A stretch of 64,000 bases of DNA, taken from assembly GCF_014217335.1 (NCBI RefSeq), contig NZ_CP060092.1, positions 3,985,501 to 4,049,500 of the forward strand, written 5' to 3'. Under the pieces are notes generated by a model. The model was given only the letters and a program-made list of their open reading frames with translations. It had not been told where the DNA came from and ran no database searches. The stretch is from Teredinibacter purpureus. GTDB taxonomy: Bacteria > Pseudomonadota > Gammaproteobacteria > Pseudomonadales > Cellvibrionaceae. Positions 28,401 through 37,389 of the stretch are shown one piece after another (position 1 is the first letter of the stretch; each line of letters opens with the position of its first letter). A program made the translations under genes and the position numbers.

Positions 28401-29619
28401 ACGTAAAATAGCGGTTTTTACCGGTAATCGTGCTGAGTATGGTTTGCAGCTCCCTATACTCAAAGCCATTGATGCGCACCCTCAGCTGCACTATCAACTT
28501 ATCGTATCGGGCGCGCATTTAAATACCCAATTTGGCCATACGCTTGATGAAATACGCGCTGATGGTTTTCATATAGATGCCGAAGTCACTATTGATATGG
28601 GGAATACTGTGGCGTCGTCTACGGCGGTTGCCATTGGCAATGGTATTATCGCCATGACGAAAACCCTTGCACAGCTCGCCCCCGATATAGTGGTAGTGTA
28701 CGCCGATCGCTTTGAAGGTTTTGCTGCGGTTATTGCTGCTACACAAATGCACATACCTACCGCCCATATTGAAGGTGGCGATCTTACCGAAGGCGGCGCG
28801 CTCGACGATTCGGTTCGCCACGCCATGAGTAAGCTCGCACACTTACATTTCACCACCAATCAACAAGCCGCCAATCGGTTACTCGCCATGGGCGAAGAAA
28901 CATGGCGAGTGCATACCGCCGGTTTTCCCGCGATCGATCTAATTGCCGAAAAACGCTATGCAAACCCTCAAGACATTGTTAAAAAACTCTCCCTTACGCT
29001 AGCACAACCGATTGTTGTATTTACGCAACACTCTGTGAGTAGCGAATACCAACGTGCAAAATGGCAAATTATTCCCTCAATAAAAGCCCTAAAAGCATTG
29101 GCGACAAAAGGCGTTCAAGTCATTGTGACTTACCCCAATAATGATGCCGGCGGTGACCTTATCGTCGCCGCGCTAGAACAATTAAAAAAAGACACGGCCA
29201 ACAGGCTCCCCATACAAGTACATGCCTCCCTCGGCCACCATCTATACCACGGTTTACTCGCGCTCGCGAAACAAGAGGGTATCGCCATTGCGTGTGTGGG
29301 CAACTCCTCTTCAGGCATAAAAGAAACGCCGGCTTTTTGTTGCCCAACCGTGAACATTGGCACCCGCCAAAAGGGCCGTTTACGCTCCACTAATGTGCTC
29401 GACGTCGATTACGACGAGCACGCTATACAGGCGGCTGTGGAACAATGCTTAGGTGATGCAAACTTTAAGGCGCACTGTAAAACCGCTAAAAATCCGTATT
29501 TTTTGGGCGGGGCAGGAAGAAAAATTGCAGAAATTCTCGCGACTGTCGATATAAACACTAGCTTGTTACAAAAAGCGATGACCTTAAAAGGTGAGTCCGA
29601 GAACGGTTGGTTCCGTTAA
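28393..29619 (+). CDS. neuC: UDP-GlcNAc 2-epimerase (hydrolysing), NeuC/LegG family
   Basis: Removes the nucleotide and inverts C2 of a UDP- or GDP-HexNAc to yield the ManNAc-type substrate for NeuB. The 408-aa protein begins KIAVFTGNRAEYGLQLPIL and contains AHIEGGDLTEGGALDDSVRHAMSKLAH and GNSSSGIKETP, hallmarks of the hydrolysing branch. I start it at ATG 28393, which overlaps the previous stop by eight bases. An in-frame start at 28351 would add 14 residues inside the previous gene. Confidence 0.92.
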   Translation: MNKRKIAVFTGNRAEYGLQLPILKAIDAHPQLHYQLIVSGAHLNTQFGHTLDEIRADGFHIDAEVTIDMGNTVASSTAVAIGNGIIAMTKTLAQLAPDIVVVYADRFEGFAAVIAATQMHIPTAHIEGGDLTEGGALDDSVRHAMSKLAHLHFTTNQQAANRLLAMGEETWRVHTAGFPAIDLIAEKRYANPQDIVKKLSLTLAQPIVVFTQHSVSSEYQRAKWQIIPSIKALKALATKGVQVIVTYPNNDAGGDLIVAALEQLKKDTANRLPIQVHASLGHHLYHGLLALAKQEGIAIACVGNSSSGIKETPAFCCPTVNIGTRQKGRLRSTNVLDVDYDEHAIQAAVEQCLGDANFKAHCKTAKNPYFLGGAGRKIAEILATVDINTSLLQKAMTLKGESENGWFR

Positions 29620-29648
29620 ACCACAGCTTATACCCATTGGTGATAAAA

Positions 29649-30791
29649 ATGCCGCTATCGCAACACAATCAAACCACCGAAAACGAACTTAGGCTCGTGA
29701 GCAGTGGCGTGCGCCCTCGCCAACGGTACCTTGCAGAAGCCACGCATAATTGGCGCGATAGCCTCATTTTACCCAACGTCACCATTCGAGATTCTCTTGC
29801 GATATTAGAAAAAGCCTCGTTACGTGTATTACTGGTAACCGATGCTAACCGGCTGTTATTAGGCGTGGTGTCCGACGGCGATATACGTCGTGGCCTCATT
29901 GATGGCGTTGCACTACACGCCCCCATTTCTACCGTTATGAACGAACACCCTACCACCGCACCGCACGGCACACCCACAGCAGAATTAGTGAATACCATGA
30001 GCAGGCTAGACCTGCTCACCATTCCACTGATACACGACGGCCACGTTGTCGGCTTGCAGAGCCTCACCGAAGGGCTTGCAAAAACGCATTATAAAAACCC
30101 TGTATTTATTATGGCTGGTGGTGGTGGTACACGCTTGCGCCCCCTCACTAACGATTGCCCAAAGCCGCTGTTAAAAGTAGGCAACCGCCCTATTCTTGAA
30201 CGTACCATTTGCCATTTTTCCAAATCCGGTTTTAGCGAATTTTACATTTCCACCCACTACATTCCCCACATGATACAAGAACACTTTGGTGACGGTAAAA
30301 AGTGGGGAGTCAATATTCATTACGTACACGAAGACACACCACTTGGAACTGCCGGCGCCTTGGGGCTACTCCCCAAAAACCTTCCAGATATTCCGTTAAT
30401 TATGATTAATGGCGATGTGCTAACGGATATTAACTACAGCCAATTGCTCGATAATCACATTCAAAGCAGTGCCGACGCTACCATTTGCGTTCGTGAATAT
30501 GAACATCAAATTCCCTATGGCGTAATCGAAAATAACAATAGCCAAATGATAGGCATGATTGAAAAACCCAAATACCAATTTCAGATAAACGCTGGCATTT
30601 ACGTCATTAACTCAAACCTTGTAGCGAGCGTAAAATTAAATCAACGTATCGATATGCCAACGCTATTACAAAATCATATTGCACAACAGAAAAAAATTAG
30701 CGTGTACCCCATTCACGACTACTGGCTAGACATAGGCTCTATGGATGATTTTAGCCGCGCGCAAATTGATATTAAAAACCTTAACCTTTAG
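29649..30791 (+). CDS. ptmE: CBS-domain sugar nucleotidyltransferase (PtmE-like)
   Basis: A 380-aa fusion of two CBS modules (about 35-155, with LRVLLVTDANRLLLGVVSDGDIRRGL as the first) and a nucleotidyltransferase domain starting FIMAGGGGTRLRPLTNDCPKPLL. PtmE of Campylobacter has this design and makes GDP-GlcN for the legionaminic pathway, so GDP- or UDP-activation of the precursor is likely here. The domain ends IHDYWLDIGSMDDFSRA. Start ATG 29649 is preceded by GGTGAT; an in-frame TTG at 29607 overlaps the previous gene. Confidence 0.85.
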   Translation: MPLSQHNQTTENELRLVSSGVRPRQRYLAEATHNWRDSLILPNVTIRDSLAILEKASLRVLLVTDANRLLLGVVSDGDIRRGLIDGVALHAPISTVMNEHPTTAPHGTPTAELVNTMSRLDLLTIPLIHDGHVVGLQSLTEGLAKTHYKNPVFIMAGGGGTRLRPLTNDCPKPLLKVGNRPILERTICHFSKSGFSEFYISTHYIPHMIQEHFGDGKKWGVNIHYVHEDTPLGTAGALGLLPKNLPDIPLIMINGDVLTDINYSQLLDNHIQSSADATICVREYEHQIPYGVIENNNSQMIGMIEKPKYQFQINAGIYVINSNLVASVKLNQRIDMPTLLQNHIAQQKKISVYPIHDYWLDIGSMDDFSRAQIDIKNLNL

Positions 30792-30854
30792 CGCTTTAAC
30801 ATAAAAATATTAAGCCGCTAAACCCATTGGCTACCTTCGTAATAGGCGCGACCT

Positions 30855-31541
30855 ATGACAGAAAAACCCCGTGTACTCGCCCTTATTCCCGCCCGTGGTG
30901 GCTCCAAAGGTATACCCCACAAAAACCTTGCACTGCTAAACAGCAAGCCGCTTATTCAATGGACAATTGACGCTGCAAAAGCAGCAACCGTACTCACTGA
31001 TATTGTGGTATCAACGGACGATGACACCATTCGGCAGTACGCCCAAAGCCAATCCGTTGACACACTGATGCGCCCCACTACGCTCGCATGTGATACCGCT
31101 CCTATGAACCCCACCATTACCCACGCGATTAAAGCATTCAGGCAGCGTGGCAAAACTTACAATTACCTGTGCTTACTGCAACCAACCTCTCCGTTACGCA
31201 CCGCGTACGACATTGATACTGCAATGGCTACCCTTCAGCAGCACTACGCCGATGCCGCCATTAGTGTAACGGCACTGGAACACAACCCGTTGAAATCCTT
31301 TCGGTTAAACCATGAAGGTTTTCTGACGGGCATTGCCAATAACCAATATCCGTTTATGCGTAGGCAAGATTTACCCCCAGTTTACGAACCCAATGGTGCA
31401 CTTTTTATTGTTGCAATAGACGCATTTGAACAACAACCCACATTACTGCAACCACGCACCGCTCCCTATCTAATGCCTGCGGAGCGCTCTGTGGATATCG
31501 ACACGCAACACGACCTTGCCATAGCCGCGGCGGCACTTTAA
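30855..31541 (+). CDS. neuA: CMP-nonulosonic acid synthetase (NeuA family)
   Basis: Activates the nine-carbon acid with CTP to give the CMP-sugar donor for Maf. The 228-aa protein has the N-terminal nucleotide motif LIPARGGSKGIPHKNLALL, the STDDDTI metal site, LLQPTSPLRTAYDID and the C-terminal SVDIDTQHDLAIA. All are complete and no C-terminal esterase domain is present. It follows ptmE after 63 bases. Confidence 0.92.
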   Translation: MTEKPRVLALIPARGGSKGIPHKNLALLNSKPLIQWTIDAAKAATVLTDIVVSTDDDTIRQYAQSQSVDTLMRPTTLACDTAPMNPTITHAIKAFRQRGKTYNYLCLLQPTSPLRTAYDIDTAMATLQQHYADAAISVTALEHNPLKSFRLNHEGFLTGIANNQYPFMRRQDLPPVYEPNGALFIVAIDAFEQQPTLLQPRTAPYLMPAERSVDIDTQHDLAIAAAAL

Positions 31542-31564
31542 TTGTCAAAACTGTTAGAGATAAT

Positions 31565-32356
31565 ATGAATAGACAAACACAACTTGACCACAATAAAGCG
31601 TACCTTCAGGAAAACGGTTTGAACGCCCTATTAAACTTCGAAGACAATCTCGACTATACCGAAAACGCGTTTGACAGTGTGTCCGGTGAACTCGCTATTG
31701 CGTTGCCACCTGAAACCGACGACCTCGTACGGCTGCACAAATTAATACGGCAACGAAAATGTTTTACCGTATTGGAGTTTGGCATTGGCTATTCCACCGT
31801 TATAATTGCCGATGCCCTCGAAAAAAATGAGCGCGAATGGGAGAAACTCCCCAACAGGCCCAGCGTTCGAAACCGCTTTATGTTCCAACTGTTTTCCGTA
31901 GACGCGTCGGCGCAGTGGATAGCCACCACCCAGCGAAAACTCCCCACGCATTTAAGCCCCCGTATTCATTTGCAACACAGTGGTGTTGAGATAGGCACAT
32001 TTAACGGCCAAATGTGCCACTACTACACCCACCTACCCAACATAGTGGCAGATTTTATATACCTCGACGGCCCAGATCCAAAAGATGTTAAGGGAACACT
32101 CAACGGCCTAAGTTTTCAGTGCGATGAACGCACTGTAATGGCCGCAGATTTATTGTTGATGGAACCCACCCTATTACCCGGCACGCTTATTTTAGTGGAC
32201 GGACGAACCAATAACGCACGATTTTTAGCCCGAAATTTTTCCAGAGATTATGCCACGCACTGGTCGCCAGAACAGGATATAACCACCTTCGAACTCAACG
32301 AAGAACGGCTTGGAAAATACAACATTCTCGGCACCGACTATTTTCCACAAACATAA
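31565..32356 (+). CDS. Class I SAM-dependent methyltransferase-like protein
   Basis: A 263-aa protein with a Rossmann methyltransferase signature: VLEFGIGYSTVIIADAL gives motif I, LFSVDASAQWI looks like the acidic loop after strand 2, and FIYLDGPDPKDVKG carries the DGP motif after strand 4. I recognise the fold, not the substrate. Because it lies inside the nonulosonate operon between neuA and maf, O- or N-methylation of the flagellin sugar is plausible; methylated nonulosonates are known on some polar flagellins. It starts 23 bases after neuA. Confidence 0.72.
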   Translation: MNRQTQLDHNKAYLQENGLNALLNFEDNLDYTENAFDSVSGELAIALPPETDDLVRLHKLIRQRKCFTVLEFGIGYSTVIIADALEKNEREWEKLPNRPSVRNRFMFQLFSVDASAQWIATTQRKLPTHLSPRIHLQHSGVEIGTFNGQMCHYYTHLPNIVADFIYLDGPDPKDVKGTLNGLSFQCDERTVMAADLLLMEPTLLPGTLILVDGRTNNARFLARNFSRDYATHWSPEQDITTFELNEERLGKYNILGTDYFPQT

Positions 32357-32362
32357 TAGCGG

Positions 32363-32390
32363 TAACACCTAACACCTAACACCTAACACC
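32363..32390 (+). repeat. Heptanucleotide tandem repeat TAACACC x4
   Basis: Four perfect copies of TAACACC, followed at once by five T's, lie six bases after the methyltransferase stop and before maf-1. Every reading frame across it hits a TAA, so it is not part of a coding region. It could vary by slippage and change the leader of maf-1. Confidence 0.9.
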
Positions 32391-32507
32391 TTTTTACTGT
32401 GGGCCTACACAAGGATTACGCCAATTAAACCCTCCACTAGTGATTCACCGATAACAGACAAGGTTACACGCCTACAACAGCAGCTTAGCGTTATTTTTTG
32501 TCATAAT

Positions 32508-34502
32508 ATGACAGCCTTTAAAGACGTTGTGCCCACGCTGTACCAAACGTTCAACCAACATACCCCTACGCAATACCACTTACAGGTAAACCCCAAGGGG
32601 TATCTCGATTTAGTTAACAACAATAACAAATCACTTTATTCACAGCGACCCGATCGCTATTGCCGAGCGCAAGTGAATGCCTTTTTGAAATCGCCGTTTA
32701 TACGAGGCATAGGGTTCGAAAAAGTACCGGTACGCAATAACCAACACTTATTCCCCACGCTCATTAATACGCTTATAGAAGAGCACAACAACCAGTATAA
32801 AAACCCGCACATTCATTGCGCCGTGCCCATTGGCTTTATGATTATTACCGGCTGCGGTTTGGGCTATTCATTGGAAGATATTACCCACCGCTTAGATGTT
32901 CGTCACCTGTGTATAGTGGACCCAAATCCCGACTCTTTTTATGCCTCATTACACAGTATTGACTGGCAGAAAATACTTAATCATTTTACAACAGAGGGCC
33001 GCTCTATACGGTTTTTTATTGGCGTAGACGAAACGCAGGTGATTCGCCATATTCGTACCTTGCGCGATGAAATTGGCTTACATAACCTGGTATATACCGC
33101 CATTTTTCAGCATTTTAACAGCCCTCTGGAAGCCTCTTTTGTTCAACACTACCTGCGGGAATACCCGCTTATTGCCTCTGGTACGGGTTATTTCGATGAC
33201 GAACAAATTGGCTTGGCCCATACCGCCGCGCATTTACACAGTGGTGTGCGTTTATTCAATCAACGTAAGCCCGCGACAGCATTACCGCCCGCGTACATTA
33301 TTGGTAATGGGCCATCTCTCGACCAGCACATCGACTATTTAAAAAAACACGGTAAAAACGCCTTACTATTTTCGTGCGGAACGGCAATAAGTTCTCTGGC
33401 CAAAGTGGGAATTAAACCCGACTTTCATATTGAAACCGAACGTACCGCCATTATTAAAGGCTATCTTGAAAACGGCACCACCACCGAATACCGCAAGGGC
33501 ATTACACTGTTGTGCTTAAATACGGTTGCACCGAGCGTTGTGAATTTATTTGATGAAACCTATGTAGCCGTAAAGCCGAACGATGCCGGCGAACTATTGT
33601 TAACGGCGCTGCAAAACCAAGACACCAACGAAGAGGCCTTTTTACCGCTGGCTATATGCAACCCAACGGTGACCAATGCCGGATTATCGTTTGCGTTGGC
33701 GATGGGCTTTGAGAACATCCAACTCTTTGGCGTAGATTTGGGTATGAAAAGCGGGAGAGCGCATCACTCCGCACTCAGTATCCACATGGATATTGAGCGT
33801 AAAACCCAGAAACAGGGTTTTACCTCTTTCGAAGACGAAAAAACACATTACGCCGTGCCCGCAAACTTCGGCGGCACCCTCGCGACACACCCTATTTTGC
33901 ACGACACTAACGTTAATATGGCGTTATTGCTCTCGCTCTACACACAATCTGACCGACGATTTGTGGTGTACAACCCCAACGATGGAGCGTTTATTGATGG
34001 CACCCGGCCTACACATCCACAAGATCTTCCCACGCCCCCCTCTCTCGAGGACGGCGAAAAATCTACAATTGTAACGCGACTACTCTCGCAACGTTTCACC
34101 GCATTCCCCCCACAACAATTATCGATTAATCACCTTGTGCATGTTCATTTGGCGCCGTTAATTTCGCTTAAAGAAACCCTTAAACTTCCATTAGCCTGTT
34201 CCGAACTGAATGCGCGAGCATTGTTAGCTGAATTTCATCGCATTCACGCTGCCGTAACACGGCTTAAAGACACGTCGCCCATTAGCTATCAACTTATTCG
34301 TGGCAGCACGCAGTTTATTTTCGCTTTGATGACACGCCGTGTACTATTTTTGTCGAACGAGGAGGATTACCGAACCGCACTGGAATTTTCTATTCCACTG
34401 TACAATCAGTTTATTGAGGAAGCTTTAACCTTTGCGCAATCGCAACCACTGCAATGGGATACAAGCGAAGATACCGTGGCCACACAACTCGGGCTCGCGT
34501 GA
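32508..34502 (+). CDS. maf: Maf flagellin glycosyltransferase, first copy
   Basis: Motility-associated factor (DUF115 family) that transfers CMP-activated nonulosonic acid to serine/threonine of flagellin in the cytoplasm. The core motif is YIIGNGPSLDQHIDYLKKH, then SCGTAISSLAKVGIKPDFHIETERT and a GVDLGMKSGRAHHS segment. The ATG at 32508 is doubtful: its Met aligns with internal Ile30 of the second Maf, there is no ribosome-binding site, and the frame stays open upstream to 32373 with Maf-like sequence (RLQQQLSVIFCHN) but no ATG, GTG or TTG. The protein may start at a rare codon or have lost its start. About 150 bases after the methyltransferase gene. Confidence 0.85.
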   Translation: MTAFKDVVPTLYQTFNQHTPTQYHLQVNPKGYLDLVNNNNKSLYSQRPDRYCRAQVNAFLKSPFIRGIGFEKVPVRNNQHLFPTLINTLIEEHNNQYKNPHIHCAVPIGFMIITGCGLGYSLEDITHRLDVRHLCIVDPNPDSFYASLHSIDWQKILNHFTTEGRSIRFFIGVDETQVIRHIRTLRDEIGLHNLVYTAIFQHFNSPLEASFVQHYLREYPLIASGTGYFDDEQIGLAHTAAHLHSGVRLFNQRKPATALPPAYIIGNGPSLDQHIDYLKKHGKNALLFSCGTAISSLAKVGIKPDFHIETERTAIIKGYLENGTTTEYRKGITLLCLNTVAPSVVNLFDETYVAVKPNDAGELLLTALQNQDTNEEAFLPLAICNPTVTNAGLSFALAMGFENIQLFGVDLGMKSGRAHHSALSIHMDIERKTQKQGFTSFEDEKTHYAVPANFGGTLATHPILHDTNVNMALLLSLYTQSDRRFVVYNPNDGAFIDGTRPTHPQDLPTPPSLEDGEKSTIVTRLLSQRFTAFPPQQLSINHLVHVHLAPLISLKETLKLPLACSELNARALLAEFHRIHAAVTRLKDTSPISYQLIRGSTQFIFALMTRRVLFLSNEEDYRTALEFSIPLYNQFIEEALTFAQSQPLQWDTSEDTVATQLGLA

Positions 34503-34565
34503 GAAAAAACGGTGCTTAATGCGGCTTTAGCGTTTATTTTCCACCCTTTTACACGCCGGCAGGTG

Positions 34566-36650
34566 TTAGTCTCTGCTGGCAGTAAAGGGTAAGGTATTAA
34601 TAAGGTTTTCGAGAAATGAGCCGGAACTATTCAAACTGTTAATAATACGTTCCATCGCAATAAACTGGTTTATTAGGCGCTCTTCGAAAGCGGTCATACG
34701 GCGGTCAAGCGCCTCTTGATCTTCGTCTAAGCCGTCAATACTGGTTTCTAGATTATCTTCGCGATAGGCAATTAAACCACTGCCCGACAAAAATTCGTCT
34801 AAGGTTGCACCCAACTCGCCCCCGAAACCACGCGAAAAATTAACCGTCGCAGAGGTTGTATTCTCACCCACAACCAAGGCCAAACCTTCTCCTGGCTCCC
34901 CTAACGCAGGCAGTAAAACATTAGCAGAACCAAACGCCGTTTCGCCATTAATGGTGCCCACAACCGTTTGGCCTTGCGTACCATCCACCACCGTTAAACC
35001 TAACTCGGTAACAGATTCCATGCTCGCATCGGTAATGGACACGATGGAAGATGCACCATAAGCCGTAGAGGCAATATCAAAATTATTAGTGCCCGAATTA
35101 TAGGTAACGGTGACCGCTGCGCCATTGTCAGCTAGGTTCGTATCAGCATTAATCAAGGTTTGCATGGCCGTAGCCAAATCAGATTCGGTGGCATAAACCG
35201 CTGCGGGTATCGCTAACGCGGCCGACTCAGTGCCGTTGACATCCACGGTAAAGGTATACACATCGGCACCAGGGCTAAACCCCGGTGTTGTAAAGTCAGC
35301 CGTTAGCGCGCCGCCAGTATAATAACCTCGCGCAGGAGGCGTTGTAATAACAACGTCGTACTCACCAGCCGTGGTGCTATCGTTGTAACTATTGATATAG
35401 ATATCGCTATCCGATGTGGCCGTAAGCGGTGCAAACAAATTTTGCACACTTTCAAAATCTTTTTCGAACGCTTTCGAAAAAGCATCTTCGTCGATGCTCA
35501 TGGTGCCATCGAGTTCGGTTCGTAATCCAATTGCACCCAGCGACGTAAAGCCAGAGTCTGCCAAACCCGGTATAGCGCTACTAATTACCGAACGAATACG
35601 AGAAATAATGGAGTTGGCCAACGAATCGTTTGCAAGAGAACCGGTAATAGTCTCGGCATCACCTTCCTCGTTATCTTGCTCGTAGGTGCCCACGGCAGGT
35701 TCAATAGCCTCTAAGAATAAATTAAACGCTTCTACAAAATCTCTTACATTTTGTTCCGCGAAGGCTTTATCTTCCGATACGGTAACCGTAATGGTTTCGC
35801 CGGGCGATTCTTTAAGTAAATCGAATTTTAAACCATCTACAATATCGTCTATGGTATTGGTTTCTCGTGTAACATCGAGACCATTGATGGTCAGCGCTGC
35901 GTCTTGGCCGCCTTGATTCTGCGTAAGTTGAGACGCATCTACGGCGTCCATATTGAAGGCAAACCGCGAAAGATCACTGTCGTCGGTATCCGTAGAGGCG
36001 CCACTGGTTTCCACTACTTTAATTTCAAGTTCGTTGGTAGCGCCAGATTCGGCGTTAATTTGTAACACATAACCGGAGCCACTATTAACGATAGTGGCTT
36101 GCACACCAAAGTCTTTCGCATTAATTGCATCGCGTAAACCTTCGAGTGAATTGTTTGTACTATCAATAACAACGTCGATCGAATCTTCTTCAAAATCTTG
36201 GACGAACGCGGTCATTTCGCCGTCGACATCGGCCGTAACATTACCAAAACTAAACGTTAAGGTACCTTCACCAACGGCATCCGTTGTATTGGTAAACGTA
36301 GTGGAGGTTAGTGATTGAGATTTTGCAATGGCCGTCACTTCAAAATTATACGTACCGGCCTGAACATCGGTGTCGAGTTCAAGGGGAACTAACGCGCTAC
36401 TGTCGGTATACGAGGCCGTTTTGCTGTACATTCCTTCTGGGTCTGACAGTACAGTAGCGGCATCTTGTAAGGTGGCCATGGCACTGCTGAGCAAGCCATA
36501 GTCAGATATTTGTGTTTCTGCTTTTTCACGCGCGGAATCTATTCTTTGTTGCGGTGCTGCCCGTTCAATTTCGGTGAGCTGTTTGGTTAGACCAGGCGTA
36601 TCAATGCCAGAGCCTACGCCGAGAGACTGAATAATATTATTATCAATCAT
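34566..36650 (-). CDS. fliD: FliD filament cap protein
   Basis: Forms the cap under which flagellin polymerises. The N-terminal domain (GVGSGIDTPGLTKQLTEIERAAPQQRI) and C-terminal coiled coil (LETSIDGLDEDQEALDRRMTAFEERLINQFIAME, quoted in part) are typical. At 694 aa it is over 200 longer than Pseudomonas FliD. The excess is partly an insert near residues 425-595 that resembles flagellin-IN repeats (FTVDVNGTES, LTVVDGTQGQ). Start: ATG 36650, seven bases after AGAGGTGAGG; an in-frame GTG at 36662 lies inside that site. Downstream of flaG by 270 bases. Confidence 0.95.
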   Translation of the reverse strand: MIDNNIIQSLGVGSGIDTPGLTKQLTEIERAAPQQRIDSAREKAETQISDYGLLSSAMATLQDAATVLSDPEGMYSKTASYTDSSALVPLELDTDVQAGTYNFEVTAIAKSQSLTSTTFTNTTDAVGEGTLTFSFGNVTADVDGEMTAFVQDFEEDSIDVVIDSTNNSLEGLRDAINAKDFGVQATIVNSGSGYVLQINAESGATNELEIKVVETSGASTDTDDSDLSRFAFNMDAVDASQLTQNQGGQDAALTINGLDVTRETNTIDDIVDGLKFDLLKESPGETITVTVSEDKAFAEQNVRDFVEAFNLFLEAIEPAVGTYEQDNEEGDAETITGSLANDSLANSIISRIRSVISSAIPGLADSGFTSLGAIGLRTELDGTMSIDEDAFSKAFEKDFESVQNLFAPLTATSDSDIYINSYNDSTTAGEYDVVITTPPARGYYTGGALTADFTTPGFSPGADVYTFTVDVNGTESAALAIPAAVYATESDLATAMQTLINADTNLADNGAAVTVTYNSGTNNFDIASTAYGASSIVSITDASMESVTELGLTVVDGTQGQTVVGTINGETAFGSANVLLPALGEPGEGLALVVGENTTSATVNFSRGFGGELGATLDEFLSGSGLIAYREDNLETSIDGLDEDQEALDRRMTAFEERLINQFIAMERIINSLNSSGSFLENLINTLPFTASRD

Positions 36651-36920
36651 GTTCGTCCTCACCTCTTAGCTTTTACGTTGACGCGTTACGGAACAGGGGG
36701 GCACGCGATTAAACACTACCGTTAAACCTTCACGTAAACCCTCACACTTACATCCAACAACCTTCTTCAGCGGTTTAGGTTGCCCTTTAATAACACCGCC
36801 GAAGTAAGGCTGGAAAAACCTGCTGCATTGCCACACCGTGTTAACGCAGAAAGACGCCCAGTTAAAAACTGTGCGCCCCCGTTGAACCCAGTTCGGCATC
36901 AGGCTGCCGTCACTTTGCTA

Positions 36921-37304
36921 TTAGCCAAGTGCATCCATTAACCGTAATTCTCCATCATCGTTCAACTTACGTGCCAATTCCAAAAATATTTCTTCTGGAA
37001 TCTGTCGGATTAACTCTCCCGAGTCACCATCCACCACTTTAATTACGGTTTGCTCAAGATCTGCGTCTACTGAAAATTGTAGGTCCCTTTGGATAGATTG
37101 CACGTATTGGGTAATTGATGCTACGGCAACATCCAATTTCACTTCTGTTTTAGGTTGCTCTTTTGGAGCCTCTTCAACAGGTGATTTTTCGTCAATTTTC
37201 GGCAATTGTTTGCCGCTCTGTTCCTGAGCTTCAGCAGCCCCCTTAGATGAAGCAGGCACGGCCGTTAACGGAGTGGCCGGCGCTATATTTCTAACTTCAA
37301 TCAT
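36921..37304 (-). CDS. flaG: FlaG flagellar protein
   Basis: A 127-aa protein of the FlaG family, which limits filament length in several polar flagellates. The N-terminal half is low-complexity and acidic; the conserved C-terminal part is LQFSVDADLEQTVIKVVDGDSGELIRQIP followed by EEIFLELARKL (seen as two blocks). Good ribosome-binding site (GAGAGGA) before ATG 37304. It lies 85 bases downstream of flagellin 1; the gap holds a short hairpin GCCGGAA/TTCCGGC at 37330-37349 without a T-tract, so read-through into flaG and fliD is likely. Confidence 0.93.
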   Translation of the reverse strand: MIEVRNIAPATPLTAVPASSKGAAEAQEQSGKQLPKIDEKSPVEEAPKEQPKTEVKLDVAVASITQYVQSIQRDLQFSVDADLEQTVIKVVDGDSGELIRQIPEEIFLELARKLNDDGELRLMDALG

Positions 37305-37389
37305 GGGTTATTCCTCTCTTTAACCCGCGGCCGGAAAAATAATTCCGGCGTTAGGGTAAACATTACCAATTAACCATTCGGTTATTAGG

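Noticed and set aside
32363..32390. Heptanucleotide repeat as a coding phase-variation switch for maf-1
   Set aside because: With four copies a TAA occurs in every reading frame, and no start codon lies upstream of it.
36780..36840. TGGCAATGCAGC upstream of fliD as sigma54 site
   Set aside because: GG and GC are not ten bases apart in any register.
36666..36899. 77-codon minus-strand frame between flaG and fliD
   Set aside because: Cys/Trp-rich, unlike any family; no ribosome-binding site; likely chance in the fliD leader.
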